NCBI GenBank assembly: GCA_017510985.1
Contig: JAFWLR010000008.1
Location: 1 to 53,293 of the forward strand
Source of the DNA: Candidatus Saccharimonadota bacterium
Lineage (GTDB): Bacteria; Patescibacteriota; Saccharimonadia; Saccharimonadales; Saccharimonadaceae
Reading direction: 5' to 3'
DNA length: 53,293 bases
Part shown: piece by piece, positions 29,860-38,322 of the stretch
How positions within the stretch are numbered: position 1 is the first letter of the stretch
Layout of the letters: each line of letters starts with the position of its first letter
The notes under the pieces: generated by a model
The model's database searches: none
What the model saw: the letters and a program-made list of their open reading frames with translations, nothing else
What the model was told of the DNA's origin: nothing
Program-made: the position numbers and the translations under genes

Positions 29860-31968
29860 TTAGGAGCTGGCGACACAACGGATTTGCCATCCTTGGCCTA
29901 TTACGGATAGGGCGTCTGTGTCCATTTTGCCTTTTGGACCCGTATAACGGTAGACATAGATGTCTTGCGGGTTGTAAGAATTTGAAGTCCAGAAATACCA
30001 ATTTTCTGATCTGGTGGAAGAAGTTGAATGCCACCACCATCCGGAGTAGACAAAGTTGTTGGGAAAATGACTAAAACGGCTTGCCATAGTGTCGGCGGTG
30101 GGATTGGTGGACGAACTCATCTGTGTGTTTAGCCCGCCCATTGAAGCACTAAGATTAGGGTAACTGTAGGTATTGTATCTAGACCTAGATGGTAATTGCC
30201 AGTTGGATGGGCAAATTGAAGTTGTGGTGGCGCTATCACTACTAGCTAAAACAGTGGTGGCGCTTGCAGCTGCCCAAGAATATACATTGCCATAACCATA
30301 CCATTGTGAATAATTATTGTTGTCATTGTAACTTGCTATAAGTGAAATACCAGAAGAGTTGGTGCCACCAATATTAGTGTTGTTGGTATTAATTTGGGGG
30401 AGAGTGGCGGTAGTAAGGTTCAACTCGCTACCATAGACGTCGTTATATGTGTTGGATTGCCAAGCATCGTCCACGCTGTTAGGTAGTTTAGTAAATACTC
30501 CACCTGTGCCTTGAGAGCCGTTAGCCATATCTGTTGCTGAAACTGAACCATCTATCCGTAAGTTTTCCAACATCCAGCAGTTTCCGTCGCTTAATCTAGC
30601 TACCGCATAAACGTCATTATCGCGTTCGTCCCTTAGGGCGATAAAAGAGTCTGCTGTGAGGGTAGTTTGATTTTCGGTATGGAAGGAAGAGGTACTACTA
30701 TCATAAACAATTTTAGCGAGTTCGTTTTCGCAAATTGACGAAGAGAAATTTTGCATAGTATAGGCAGAGTTCTTTTCTAGCCAAACTGCATAAAGTTTTA
30801 ACCCTTCGGAAGATAGAGCTGGAAAAGTAATATCTTCCATGGGTCCATAAATAGTGTCTATACCGATAATGGGGTTAGAAACTGTGCTCCAACCCAAGAA
30901 TCCATAGTTTGGACGTTTATAATTATACGCTATTAGTCTAGCGGAGATGGTGCTAGTGCCCACTGATTGATTATCCATGACTCCAGCCGTAGCGCCATTT
31001 CCATCATAACAGATGTTACCTCTAGGGCAAGTAGCCCATTGAGCATATAAAGTAATGGTATTATTTGGACCTACCGTGGTGAGGTTTGTGACTTGATCTT
31101 GGTCGGAATAAACAGTACCGGTGCCATCTTGATTAGTAGTCCAACCATTAAATTGGAGTCCTGTGGGCGGAGCGTAGGTATTAGCATCGAGGGTTGTAGC
31201 AATACCCTCTGCTATTCTTTGGTCTGGCATCGCGTTGCCGGAACCACCATTAGCGTTGAAATGAACGACATAACTTAGACAATTAATGTCCGCAGTTAGA
31301 TAGTAAGTAATTTTACCAGTATTACTACTATCATACATAGTGTAAGTACCCATAGGTAATGTAGCTGGTACCGATGCTCCATAGTAGACTGGGATAGTAT
31401 CACCACCACTAGCACTAGCAGTCTGTTTACTATAGATTTCCACCGTACTATTAGTTAAACCAATGAAGTTACCAGTAGCAGTACTATTAGTAGTACTATA
31501 ACCCCATGTACCTAGATTGCTAGTACCGGTAACAGGTGCTGGACTGGCTTTAGTACCAGTAGAAGCACTGATTTTATTACTACTAGTATTATCACCATTT
31601 TGATATAATGTAGCATCACTGGGGCCGCTGATAGATACTGTATAGCCTAAAGGACAAGTAGAACTCACCGTGAGATTATCTGTTACCACGTTAGCTCCAT
31701 TACCAGCTGGTGAGACATTTAGATTGACGCTGCCACCCACACTAATACTAGCGGAATAGGTGGAGGCGAAAGTATTGCTATAAGTTATAAATGAAATAAA
31801 CATTGTAATAAAGAATAAGATAATAAGCCCTGTGAAAGTGCCAGTAGGATTACTCATACACTTGCCCTCCATAGTCTGGATGCTGTCTCTGACATCCCGA
31901 CCGGGCTGCCTACTGACACTTTCACTAGGCTTATTGAATTTATTTGCGAGTTGTGTGACGAGAGACAT
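29860..31968 (-). CDS. Secreted surface protein with InlB-type repeats and FISUMP domain
   Basis: ATG 31968 follows GGAGGT by four bases. An alternative, ATG 31857, also has a good GGAGGG site and starts right at the signal peptide (TGLIILFFITMFISFITYSN). The upstream choice is preferred because it keeps the leader L3 at the distance seen for L1 and L2. The mature protein has a Ser/Thr-rich domain (about 70-235), then two InlB/Listeria-Bacteroides-type repeats (HFNANGGSGNAMPDQ, FNGWTTNQDGTG, LYAQW and a second ending LYAVW). A C-terminal FISUMP domain follows (DNDVYAVARLSDGNCWMLEN, SICPSNWQLPSRS, YFWTSNSY, ending GWQIRC). Probably a large adhesin-like protein. Confidence 0.85.
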   Translation of the reverse strand: MSLVTQLANKFNKPSESVSRQPGRDVRDSIQTMEGKCMSNPTGTFTGLIILFFITMFISFITYSNTFASTYSASISVGGSVNLNVSPAGNGANVVTDNLTVSSTCPLGYTVSISGPSDATLYQNGDNTSSNKISASTGTKASPAPVTGTSNLGTWGYSTTNSTATGNFIGLTNSTVEIYSKQTASASGGDTIPVYYGASVPATLPMGTYTMYDSSNTGKITYYLTADINCLSYVVHFNANGGSGNAMPDQRIAEGIATTLDANTYAPPTGLQFNGWTTNQDGTGTVYSDQDQVTNLTTVGPNNTITLYAQWATCPRGNICYDGNGATAGVMDNQSVGTSTISARLIAYNYKRPNYGFLGWSTVSNPIIGIDTIYGPMEDITFPALSSEGLKLYAVWLEKNSAYTMQNFSSSICENELAKIVYDSSTSSFHTENQTTLTADSFIALRDERDNDVYAVARLSDGNCWMLENLRIDGSVSATDMANGSQGTGGVFTKLPNSVDDAWQSNTYNDVYGSELNLTTATLPQINTNNTNIGGTNSSGISLIASYNDNNNYSQWYGYGNVYSWAAASATTVLASSDSATTTSICPSNWQLPSRSRYNTYSYPNLSASMGGLNTQMSSSTNPTADTMASRFSHFPNNFVYSGWWWHSTSSTRSENWYFWTSNSYNPQDIYVYRYTGPKGKMDTDALSVIGQGWQIRCVASS

Positions 31969-32016
31969 ATAGACCTCCGAATTAATGTTGTATTGCCAAC
32001 TCCTACTAGTTATACA

Positions 32017-32154
32017 AAATCGGCACCGGTAGGTTTCTGAATCCAACGTACTTGGTTGATCGCAAAATCAATCAAGCGTAGTCGGTCCTACTGGTGCCGA
32101 TTTCACGTTTGATGTAATTCTGCGATTTTGTTTAAAGTACGTCGGATTCAGAAA
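32017..32154 (-). promoter_or_regulatory. Structured leader L3 with crossed inverted repeats
   Basis: A 32017-32033 pairs with A' 32087-32103 (16 of 17, the odd one a possible G-U). B 32034-32053 pairs with B' 32135-32154 (19 of 20, the odd one again a possible G-U). A and B abut directly, as in L1. AATCAATCAAGCG and CGTTTGATGTAATT can extend the B helix. The C strand of L1 and L2 is not clear here. It lies upstream of the surface gene starting at 31968. Confidence 0.7.
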
Positions 32155-32263
32155 ATTTGTTGTAGTTACATTATATATGTTTTTTGATTTTTATGCAAAT
32201 ATTTTGTGCCAACGTTTGGGAGTGGGGTGGTGATTTATATAACAGATATGATATAATAAGGAG

Positions 32264-32761
32264 GTGAAGATTGAGAGTGAGTCGGAAATGATAGAGTGCG
32301 GCAAGAAGCTGGCCGAGAAGATAAAATCTCGGTGGGATTTTGCCGATACAGAGAGAAATGTGAATTCTGCTGTGGTGATTGAGTTGGTGGGGGATGTGGG
32401 GGTTGGTAAGACTACTCTGACGCGAGGGTTGGCGGAGGGCTTAGGAGTGAAGGAGCCGGTGACGAGTCCGAGCTTTACGATTTCTAAGGTCTATGCTTTG
32501 TCTAGTGGCGGACAGTTAATTCATTACGATTTTTATCGATTAAATGACCCAGGATTGATGATGGAGGATTTGCAAGAAAATTTAACAAATCCAGAAAATG
32601 TAGTAGTGATAGAGTGGGGAGAATCGGTAACAGATATTTTGCCGAGAGAACATCTAAAAGTAGAGATTATCTATAACGATGATGGCACGCGTGAGGTGAT
32701 GGTGCAAGATAGTGATCTACAGATGGAGCGGGATGTAAATGAGAAGGATAGAAATGGATAA
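32264..32761 (+). CDS. tsaE: tRNA threonylcarbamoyladenosine biosynthesis ATPase TsaE
   Basis: TsaE is the ATPase partner of TsaB/TsaD in making t6A37 on tRNAs. Walker A is GDVGVGKTT, followed by LTRGLAEGLGV and TSPSFTISKVY. The catalytic region is IHYDFYRLND, and VVIEWGESV is typical. The GTG at 32264 lies six bases after TATAAT (32252-32257), so it is probably a leaderless GTG start. The next in-frame ATG (32288) would remove part of the first helix. TsaB is at 36742 in this window. The C-terminal end overlaps the lepA start by 8 bases. Confidence 0.93.
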   Translation: MKIESESEMIECGKKLAEKIKSRWDFADTERNVNSAVVIELVGDVGVGKTTLTRGLAEGLGVKEPVTSPSFTISKVYALSSGGQLIHYDFYRLNDPGLMMEDLQENLTNPENVVVIEWGESVTDILPREHLKVEIIYNDDGTREVMVQDSDLQMERDVNEKDRNG

Positions 32762-34523
32762 AATTCGGAACTTTTGTATTATTGCACATATTGACCACGG
32801 GAAAAGTACAATTGCGGATCGGATGATGGAACTAACTGGCACGGTATCAAAACGGGAAATGAAGTCGCAACTACTAGATTCAATGGAGCTAGAACAGGAA
32901 AAGGGAATTACGATTAAACTAGCGCCGGTGACGATGCAATGGAAAGGTTATACTTTAAACTTGATTGATACGCCGGGGCATGTGGATTTTTCGTATGAAG
33001 TGAGCCGATCTTTGCAGGCAGTAGAAATAGCGGTTTTGGTGGTAGATGCGACGCAAGGGATACAAGCGCAGACATTAGCAAATGTGTATCTAGCTTTAGA
33101 GCAGGATCTTACAATTATTCCGGTGATTAATAAGATTGATTTGCCGGCGGCGGATGTAGAATCCGTTGTTGCTCAAATTGTGGATCTACTTGGATGTAAA
33201 CGGGATGAAATTATTGAGGTATCTGGTAAAACAGGGAAAAATGTGGATAAAATTTTGGATAGGTTGATTGGTTTAGATATTATTATTGATAATAATATAA
33301 ACGATAAAACTAAGGCTTTGATTTTTGATTCGTATTTTGATGATTATCGGGGAGTGGTGCTATATGTGCGGGTGTTTGAGGGGGAAATTCAGAAAAATGC
33401 AGAAATTAAGATGATGGCGGCGGGAACTAAGGGGTTGGCGTTAGAAGTGGGAATTTTGACGCCCAAAATGACACCACGAGAATCACTAAAGGCTGGGGAA
33501 ATTGGCTATATTGTAACCAACCTAAAAACTACGCGAGAGGCAAAAGTGGGCGATACGGTGACATTAGCAAAAATGCCAGCTATGACGCCTTTGCCGGGTT
33601 ATAAGAATGTTTTGCCGTTTGTGTATGCTGGTTTTTTCCCTGTTTCGAATGATCAATATAAAGATTTGAAAGAAGCAATTGAAAAATTGAGTTTGTCGGA
33701 TTCGGCGCTTCGGTTCGAGCCGGAAAATTCGCCAGTTTTAGGATTTGGTCTTCGAATTGGGTTTTTAGGATTATTGCACATGGATATTATTCGTGAGCGG
33801 TTGGAACGGGAGTTTGGGCTAGACTTGATTGTAACTAATCCTAGTACAAATTATGAAGTGGTAATGAATAATGGGGAAATATTAGAAATTAAATCTGCAG
33901 CAGATTTGCCGGATATGACGGAAGTTGCGGAAATTAGAGAACCGTGGGTGAAGGGGGAAATTATTGTACCTAAATCAATGATTGGTGGAGTGCTAAATTT
34001 AATTAACGAAAAACGGGGACACCAAACTAATTTGAGCTATATCGAAGAACGGGCGGTAATTGATTTTGCAGCACCGATGGCAAATCTTTTGACGGATTTT
34101 TATGATCAGCTGAAATCAGCTACTAGTGGATATGCGTCGTTTAATTATGAGTTAGATGGATACCGAACGGAAGATTTGGTAAGAGTAGATTTTTTAGTGG
34201 CGGGACAGAGAATAGATGCTTTGTCAATTATGGCGCACCGAACTGAAGCGGAAGCGATTGGCCGGGAGGTGACAAAAAAGTTAAAGGAGGTAATTCCCCG
34301 CCAGAATTTTGAGGTGGCTTTGCAGGCGGCAATTGGGGCGCGAGTGATTGCGCGGGAAACGATTGGGGCGTATCGGAAAGATGTGACGGTGAAGATTCAT
34401 ACTGGTGATCGAGATAGAAAAGCCAAGTTGCTTGCCAAGCAGAAAAAAGGTAAAGCTCGTATGAAGAGATTTGGAAAGATTGATATTCCTTCTGAAGCGT
34501 TCACAGTTATGTTAAAGCGCTGA
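32754..34523 (+). CDS. lepA: Elongation factor 4 (LepA)
   Basis: LepA is a ribosome-associated GTPase that can back-translocate stalled ribosomes. The start ATG 32754 (MDKIRNFCIIAHIDHGKST) follows AGAAGGA and matches the family N-terminus; an ATG 15 bases earlier is less likely. G motifs AHIDHGKST, DTPGHVDF and NKIDLP are present, as is the LepA-specific C-terminal domain (DRDRKAKLLAKQKKGKARMK, then RFGKIDIPSEAF). Length is 589. It overlaps tsaE. A two-hairpin element follows at 34530. Confidence 0.97.
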   Translation: MDKIRNFCIIAHIDHGKSTIADRMMELTGTVSKREMKSQLLDSMELEQEKGITIKLAPVTMQWKGYTLNLIDTPGHVDFSYEVSRSLQAVEIAVLVVDATQGIQAQTLANVYLALEQDLTIIPVINKIDLPAADVESVVAQIVDLLGCKRDEIIEVSGKTGKNVDKILDRLIGLDIIIDNNINDKTKALIFDSYFDDYRGVVLYVRVFEGEIQKNAEIKMMAAGTKGLALEVGILTPKMTPRESLKAGEIGYIVTNLKTTREAKVGDTVTLAKMPAMTPLPGYKNVLPFVYAGFFPVSNDQYKDLKEAIEKLSLSDSALRFEPENSPVLGFGLRIGFLGLLHMDIIRERLEREFGLDLIVTNPSTNYEVVMNNGEILEIKSAADLPDMTEVAEIREPWVKGEIIVPKSMIGGVLNLINEKRGHQTNLSYIEERAVIDFAAPMANLLTDFYDQLKSATSGYASFNYELDGYRTEDLVRVDFLVAGQRIDALSIMAHRTEAEAIGREVTKKLKEVIPRQNFEVALQAAIGARVIARETIGAYRKDVTVKIHTGDRDRKAKLLAKQKKGKARMKRFGKIDIPSEAFTVMLKR

Positions 34524-34529
34524 AGCTTT

Positions 34530-34613
34530 GGACTTTTTTGGGGTAAAGAAAAGCCTAGCAAAAGAAACCAGCTAGAAAATTAAAATGGAAGTGAATTCCA
34601 TTTTAATTTTTGA
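34530..34613 (+). repeat. Two-hairpin element E4 after lepA
   Basis: The first hairpin is imperfect (GGACTTTTTT against AAAGAAAAGCC). The linker AGCAAAAGAAACCAGCTAGA follows, then hairpin 2, AAAATTAAAATGGA/TCCATTTTAATTTTT, with GTGAATTCC in the loop and a T run. Layout and motifs match E1-E3. It may terminate the tsaE-lepA transcript. Confidence 0.65.
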
Positions 34614-34667
34614 TGATGGCTGTTTAATCCTGTTAGGATTAAACAGGAACGTGTTATAATGGAAAAT

Positions 34668-35171
34668 ATGAAGAAGGGAAAAAATTGGTTTTTCTTGATT
34701 GTGGTAGTAATGGGTTTTTGTTTTGCGGTGCCGACTAATGCAATTAGCGAAAATCAGAAAAACGCGATTTTGGACCATTGTGAAGCGATGCGAGATGATT
34801 TGAAGAATGTACAAAAAGCAGATTCGCGAGCGCGAGTGTACTTAGGCGGATTTTATGAAACGATTTTGGTGGATTTTATTACGCCGCTTAATGTGCGATT
34901 AGTAGAAAATAATATGTCTAGTGCGGAATTAGTAGAAAATCAAAATAAACTAGCGGATGCGAAGACGTTGTTTGCAGGTGATTTTATTGCTTATCAACAG
35001 AACTTGGAGGAGTTAATATTGGTAGACTGCGAGAAAGAGCCAGAGAATTTTTACAATAAGTTGGATAAGACGCGGCAAAAGCGGAAAATTGTAGAACAAG
35101 ATGTACTAAAGATGCGAAATTTGATATCTGAACATGTAAAGTTGGTGAATCAGTTAAAGGGGAAGATATAG
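34668..35171 (+). CDS. Secreted helical protein of unknown function
   Basis: ATG 34668 is chosen because TATAAT (34655-34660) ends seven bases before it, and the ATG at 34659 overlaps that box. The 167-residue product has a signal peptide (NWFFLIVVVMGFCFAVPTNA). A mostly helical, charged mature domain with two cysteines (DHCEAM, VDCEKE) follows, and a coiled coil at the end. A palindrome TTTAATCC/GGATTAAA (34623-34643) lies at the -35 region. It is the first gene of a three-gene envelope cluster (34668-36736). No family is recognised. Confidence 0.75.
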   Translation: MKKGKNWFFLIVVVMGFCFAVPTNAISENQKNAILDHCEAMRDDLKNVQKADSRARVYLGGFYETILVDFITPLNVRLVENNMSSAELVENQNKLADAKTLFAGDFIAYQQNLEELILVDCEKEPENFYNKLDKTRQKRKIVEQDVLKMRNLISEHVKLVNQLKGKI

Positions 35172-35570
35172 ATGGAAGAGAGAATAGATAGTGTAAATGA
35201 AATACTGGCAAAAAAGGCAACTAAAAAGAAGTTGAATAAGGGTGGACGGAATTTAGTAATTTTGGGAGTGATGGCCACAATAGTGGCGGTAGCGACGACT
35301 GGAGTATCTTTGGCGATTTACCATAATTCTGGGGATATATATCTTGATAGGTCGCGGCCGGGATATTTACCAGATGAAGAAGAAATTGAAGATGGGGAAG
35401 AAAAAGAGTTAGAATATAAATTGGACAAGACTGGTAAGATAAGTTTGGACGTGCTAGACGAGTATTTGGAAAATTTGGATTTTGAAATTGAAGCGATTGA
35501 TGCGTATGAAAAACCATTTAATCAAGATGCATTATCAAATGAACGGTTGGGAATACCAGCGGAAAGTTGA
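35172..35570 (+). CDS. Single-pass membrane protein of unknown function
   Basis: The ATG follows the upstream stop codon without a gap, so translation is coupled. The 132-residue product has a basic cytoplasmic N-terminus (KKATKKKLNKGGRN) and one membrane helix (LVILGVMATIVAVATTGVSL, about 29-49). A strongly acidic external part of about 80 residues follows. It has no recognised domain. Being directly coupled to the secreted helical protein, it is a candidate partner for it. Confidence 0.7.
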   Translation: MEERIDSVNEILAKKATKKKLNKGGRNLVILGVMATIVAVATTGVSLAIYHNSGDIYLDRSRPGYLPDEEEIEDGEEKELEYKLDKTGKISLDVLDEYLENLDFEIEAIDAYEKPFNQDALSNERLGIPAES

Positions 35571-35611
35571 CGTTTTGAGTAAAAAGACTTATACTTAAAT
35601 TAAAGGTAAAT

Positions 35612-36736
35612 ATGAAAAAGAAGCAAAAGAAATCTCAGATGGTACTAGTGGTGACACTGAGTGTGTTTAGTTTGGGACTAATGCTAGCTGTAGCGGGGAT
35701 GTCGCAGGCGGTGGTAAATATCAAAGAGGAAGCTATATCAAAGACTCCTGAAGCGATTTTGGCAAGTACAGGGTTGGAAAGTGGAGCAGATATTAATTTA
35801 CAAGTGGCTTATTATGATCAAAAGAGTGATGCGTGTGTAAATATGTATGATGCGGAAGCAAGTAAAGCCTTAGAAGTGAGGCAGTTTGAATGGACTGGTT
35901 GTGATTATTATAATAAACAATTAGAACAGGGTTTAGTGGATTATATATTGGGCAAGGATTACTTGCCGGTGGCAGTAGGTGGGGATTTATTGCCAAATCG
36001 AGGTTTAAATGACATGGAGCGTTGGTTTAGTTCGGTAGAAGGTAAAAGTAAAGAATACACTGGGAGTTTAAAATTAGTTTATCGGGCGGAAAAAGGAGCG
36101 GAGTTTTCTTATGTGGATGGGAGTTTTTATCCGTTGGATGCAGCTGATTTTAGTGCGGGTGATAGCGTAAATAGTGATGGGCATAATCATTTATTTACTA
36201 TGAGTTTTGCGGTGCCGTTTACAGTGGCGGCGAGTGGAGCGGAGAGCTTTGAAATTACGGCAGATGATGATACGTTCGTTTATATAGGGAATCAGTTAGT
36301 ACTTGATATGGGTGGGGTACACGAGCCTCTTACGGGGAAGTTGGCGGTAAATGAATTAGGGGAGGTTTATGCGGCTGTAAATACAAAGGATTTGGCTTAT
36401 AGTGGAGTTACCCTAGATAAGGACGCGGGAGCGGTTATTAGGATTTTTCATGCAGATAGAGATTCGGCGGAGTCGGTGTTTAAGATTAGATTGAAAGAAA
36501 TGAAATTGAATGTAGTACAGGCAGAACTAGCTAGTGGTAATGGAGTGCAGGTGGCGTACGATCCAAGTGACCCCGGTTATGTGGGGCCGCTAGGAGAGAC
36601 TTCGGTGTTCCGGCCGGATGGGACAAAGGGATATATCGTGATGGCTACGGTGATGGGAGTAGTGGTTGTGGTGTGTGCGATGTTTGTAGTAATGTTGGCA
36701 CATACTTTGGTGAAAAATCGGCAAAATAAAAAATAA
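35612..36736 (+). CDS. Membrane-anchored fibro-slime-domain surface protein
   Basis: AAATTAAAGGT precedes the ATG. An N-terminal membrane helix (VLVVTLSVFSLGLMLAVAGM) begins the protein. The external region carries the fibro-slime/PA14-like signature FEITADDDTFVYIGNQLVLD followed by MGGVHEPLTGKLAV, and HNHLFTMSFAVPFTV before it. A second membrane helix (YIVMATVMGVVVVVCAMFVV) lies near the C-terminus with a short basic tail. Fibro-slime domains occur in surface proteins of Fibrobacter, Dictyostelium and others, and PA14 relatives bind sugars. A carbohydrate-binding role in adhesion to the host or matrix is possible but unproven. Confidence 0.82.
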   Translation: MKKKQKKSQMVLVVTLSVFSLGLMLAVAGMSQAVVNIKEEAISKTPEAILASTGLESGADINLQVAYYDQKSDACVNMYDAEASKALEVRQFEWTGCDYYNKQLEQGLVDYILGKDYLPVAVGGDLLPNRGLNDMERWFSSVEGKSKEYTGSLKLVYRAEKGAEFSYVDGSFYPLDAADFSAGDSVNSDGHNHLFTMSFAVPFTVAASGAESFEITADDDTFVYIGNQLVLDMGGVHEPLTGKLAVNELGEVYAAVNTKDLAYSGVTLDKDAGAVIRIFHADRDSAESVFKIRLKEMKLNVVQAELASGNGVQVAYDPSDPGYVGPLGETSVFRPDGTKGYIVMATVMGVVVVVCAMFVVMLAHTLVKNRQNKK

Positions 36737-36741
36737 ATGAA

Positions 36742-37074
36742 TTATTTTTTGGGTTGACTGATATTGGCGGGGTGACCATATTCAGGGAGGATAATAGGAT
36801 GTTTTTTGTTGTGGTGGTCATAAAGAGGAATATTTAGTTCGTGGGCGAGAGTATTAACAATGGAGGCACCAATACGGAGGCCAGTGAAAGATCCAGGGCC
36901 AGACATAAAGGTAATTTCGGTGAGGTCGTGCCAATCTTGATTGTTTTCTTGTAACTTTTGATGGATGAAGTCAAGGAGCTTTTCGGCTAAGTTGTGCCCA
37001 AAATTTTGATGGTATTCTTGATCATCCAATTTTAGGATAGTTTCTGTGGTGCTAGTATCTAAATAGAGTTTCAT
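36742..37074 (-). CDS. tsaB: Minimal TsaB (t6A synthesis dimer partner)
   Basis: TsaB is the inactive Kae1-like partner needed with TsaD, TsaE and TsaC for t6A37. The N-terminal MKLYLDTSTTETILKL and the signature FMSGPGSFTGLRIGASIVNT are clear. The protein is only 110 residues against the usual 200-230, so it keeps the N-terminal lobe and loses the second one. The stop codon and basic end are unambiguous. It is divergent from murC and shares the 24-base palindromic promoter. tsaE lies at 32264. Confidence 0.85.
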   Translation of the reverse strand: MKLYLDTSTTETILKLDDQEYHQNFGHNLAEKLLDFIHQKLQENNQDWHDLTEITFMSGPGSFTGLRIGASIVNTLAHELNIPLYDHHNKKHPIILPEYGHPANISQPKK

Positions 37075-37095
37075 GATATAATATATTATATCATG
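37072..37095. promoter_or_regulatory. 24-base perfect palindrome forming divergent tsaB/murC promoters
   Basis: The sequence reads the same on both strands and is bounded by the two start codons: ATG 37074 on minus and ATG 37093 on plus. Each strand carries TATAAT ten bases before its start codon. Transcription both ways should be leaderless or nearly so, and only one polymerase could occupy the site at a time. Confidence 0.75.
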
Positions 37096-38322
37096 AGAGT
37101 ATATATTTCGGGAATATCAGGGACAGGAATGGGTCCTTTGGCATTGATGGCAAAAGAGGCGGGGTTTAAGGTGGTGGGATCTGATTTGGGCAGGGGGGCG
37201 ATTTATGATGAATTATTGAATGCTGGAATAGAGATGCAAATTGGACCGCAGGATGGAAAATTTCTGCAAAAAAAATTAGAGGAGGGAGTGGATTGGTTTG
37301 TATATACATCAGCTTTGCCGGAGGATCATGTAGAGTTGAAAACGGCGCGAGAGGCGGGGCTAAAGGTATCTAAACGGGATGAACTGACGGCATTTTTGGT
37401 GGAAAAATTGGGGCTTAAAATGGTGGCAGTAGCAGGGACGCATGGCAAAACAACTACAACATCAATGATTGTGTGGGCAGCGTTAAAATTAAGAGTGCCA
37501 GTGGCGTATATCGTGGGGACTACATTGGGATTTGCGGCATCTGGAGTTTATCATAAAGATGCTAAATATTTTATTTATGAAGCAGATGAGTATGACCGAA
37601 ATTTTTTAAAATTTTGTCCTTGGCTTTCGGTAATCACTTGCGCGACTTATGATCACCCAGATATTTATCCGACGGTAGATGATTATCAGGCGGCATTTCG
37701 ACAATTCAAGGAGCAAAGTGAACAAGTGATTACGGAGGGGGTGGGGCTAGAGAAGTTTAGATTGGCGGGAAAAGCAAGGCGAATTGATGCGGGGTTGGCA
37801 GCGGCGGCGCTCAAAGTGATGGAGCCAAAAATTGATGAAAATAAATTGGTGCAAGTTTTAAATGAATTTCCTGGTGTAGGGTGAAGGTTTGAAAGAATTA
37901 TAGAAGGAGTATATACGGATTATGCGCATCATCCAGAAGAAATTGCGGCGACGGTAGAAATGGCACGAGAGGAGGCTAAAATGATGGGGCGCAGAGGAGT
38001 AGTGGTGTTGTATCAACCGCATCAAAATGTGCGACAACACGAGGTGCGAGAGGGGTATCGTGAAGCGTTTATAGGGGCGGATAAGGTACTATGGCTACCA
38101 ACTTATTTGACGCGGGAAGATCCGGAGTTGGCGGTGTTGACACCAGAAGAATTGACTAGTGGGCTAGCGAATAAAGAGGTAGCGGAAACGGTAGAGCTAT
38201 CAGATGAATTAGCGGATAGATTAAGAGGGTATGTGAAAGAAGGATATTTGGTGATATTAATGACGGCGGGGCCGGCAGATGGGTGGTTGAGAGATAAACT
38301 GGCTTCGGAGGTTATGAAATAG
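37093..38322 (+). pseudogene. murC: UDP-N-acetylmuramate-L-alanine ligase interrupted by one in-frame TGA
   Basis: MurC adds L-Ala to UDP-MurNAc. The frame holds ISGIGTGMGPLALMA-like N-terminal motifs (ISGISGTGMGPLA), the ATP site VAGTHGKTTTTSMIVWA, YEADEYDRNFLKF and CATYDHPDIYPT. TGA at 37882-37884 follows NEFPGVG. The same frame then continues RFERIIEGVYTDYAHHPEEI to VMK, giving a normal 410-codon gene. The family motif here is GRRF, so the TGA stands for Arg, most simply CGA to TGA. The downstream part has no ribosome site of its own. The gene may be recently inactivated, read through, or misread by sequencing. Confidence 0.85.

Noticed and set aside
37882-37884. UGA recoded as glycine, as in Gracilibacteria/Absconditabacteria
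   Set aside because: TGA ends grpE, tpiA, lepA and others at expected lengths, and the MurC motif calls for Arg, not Gly, at this place.
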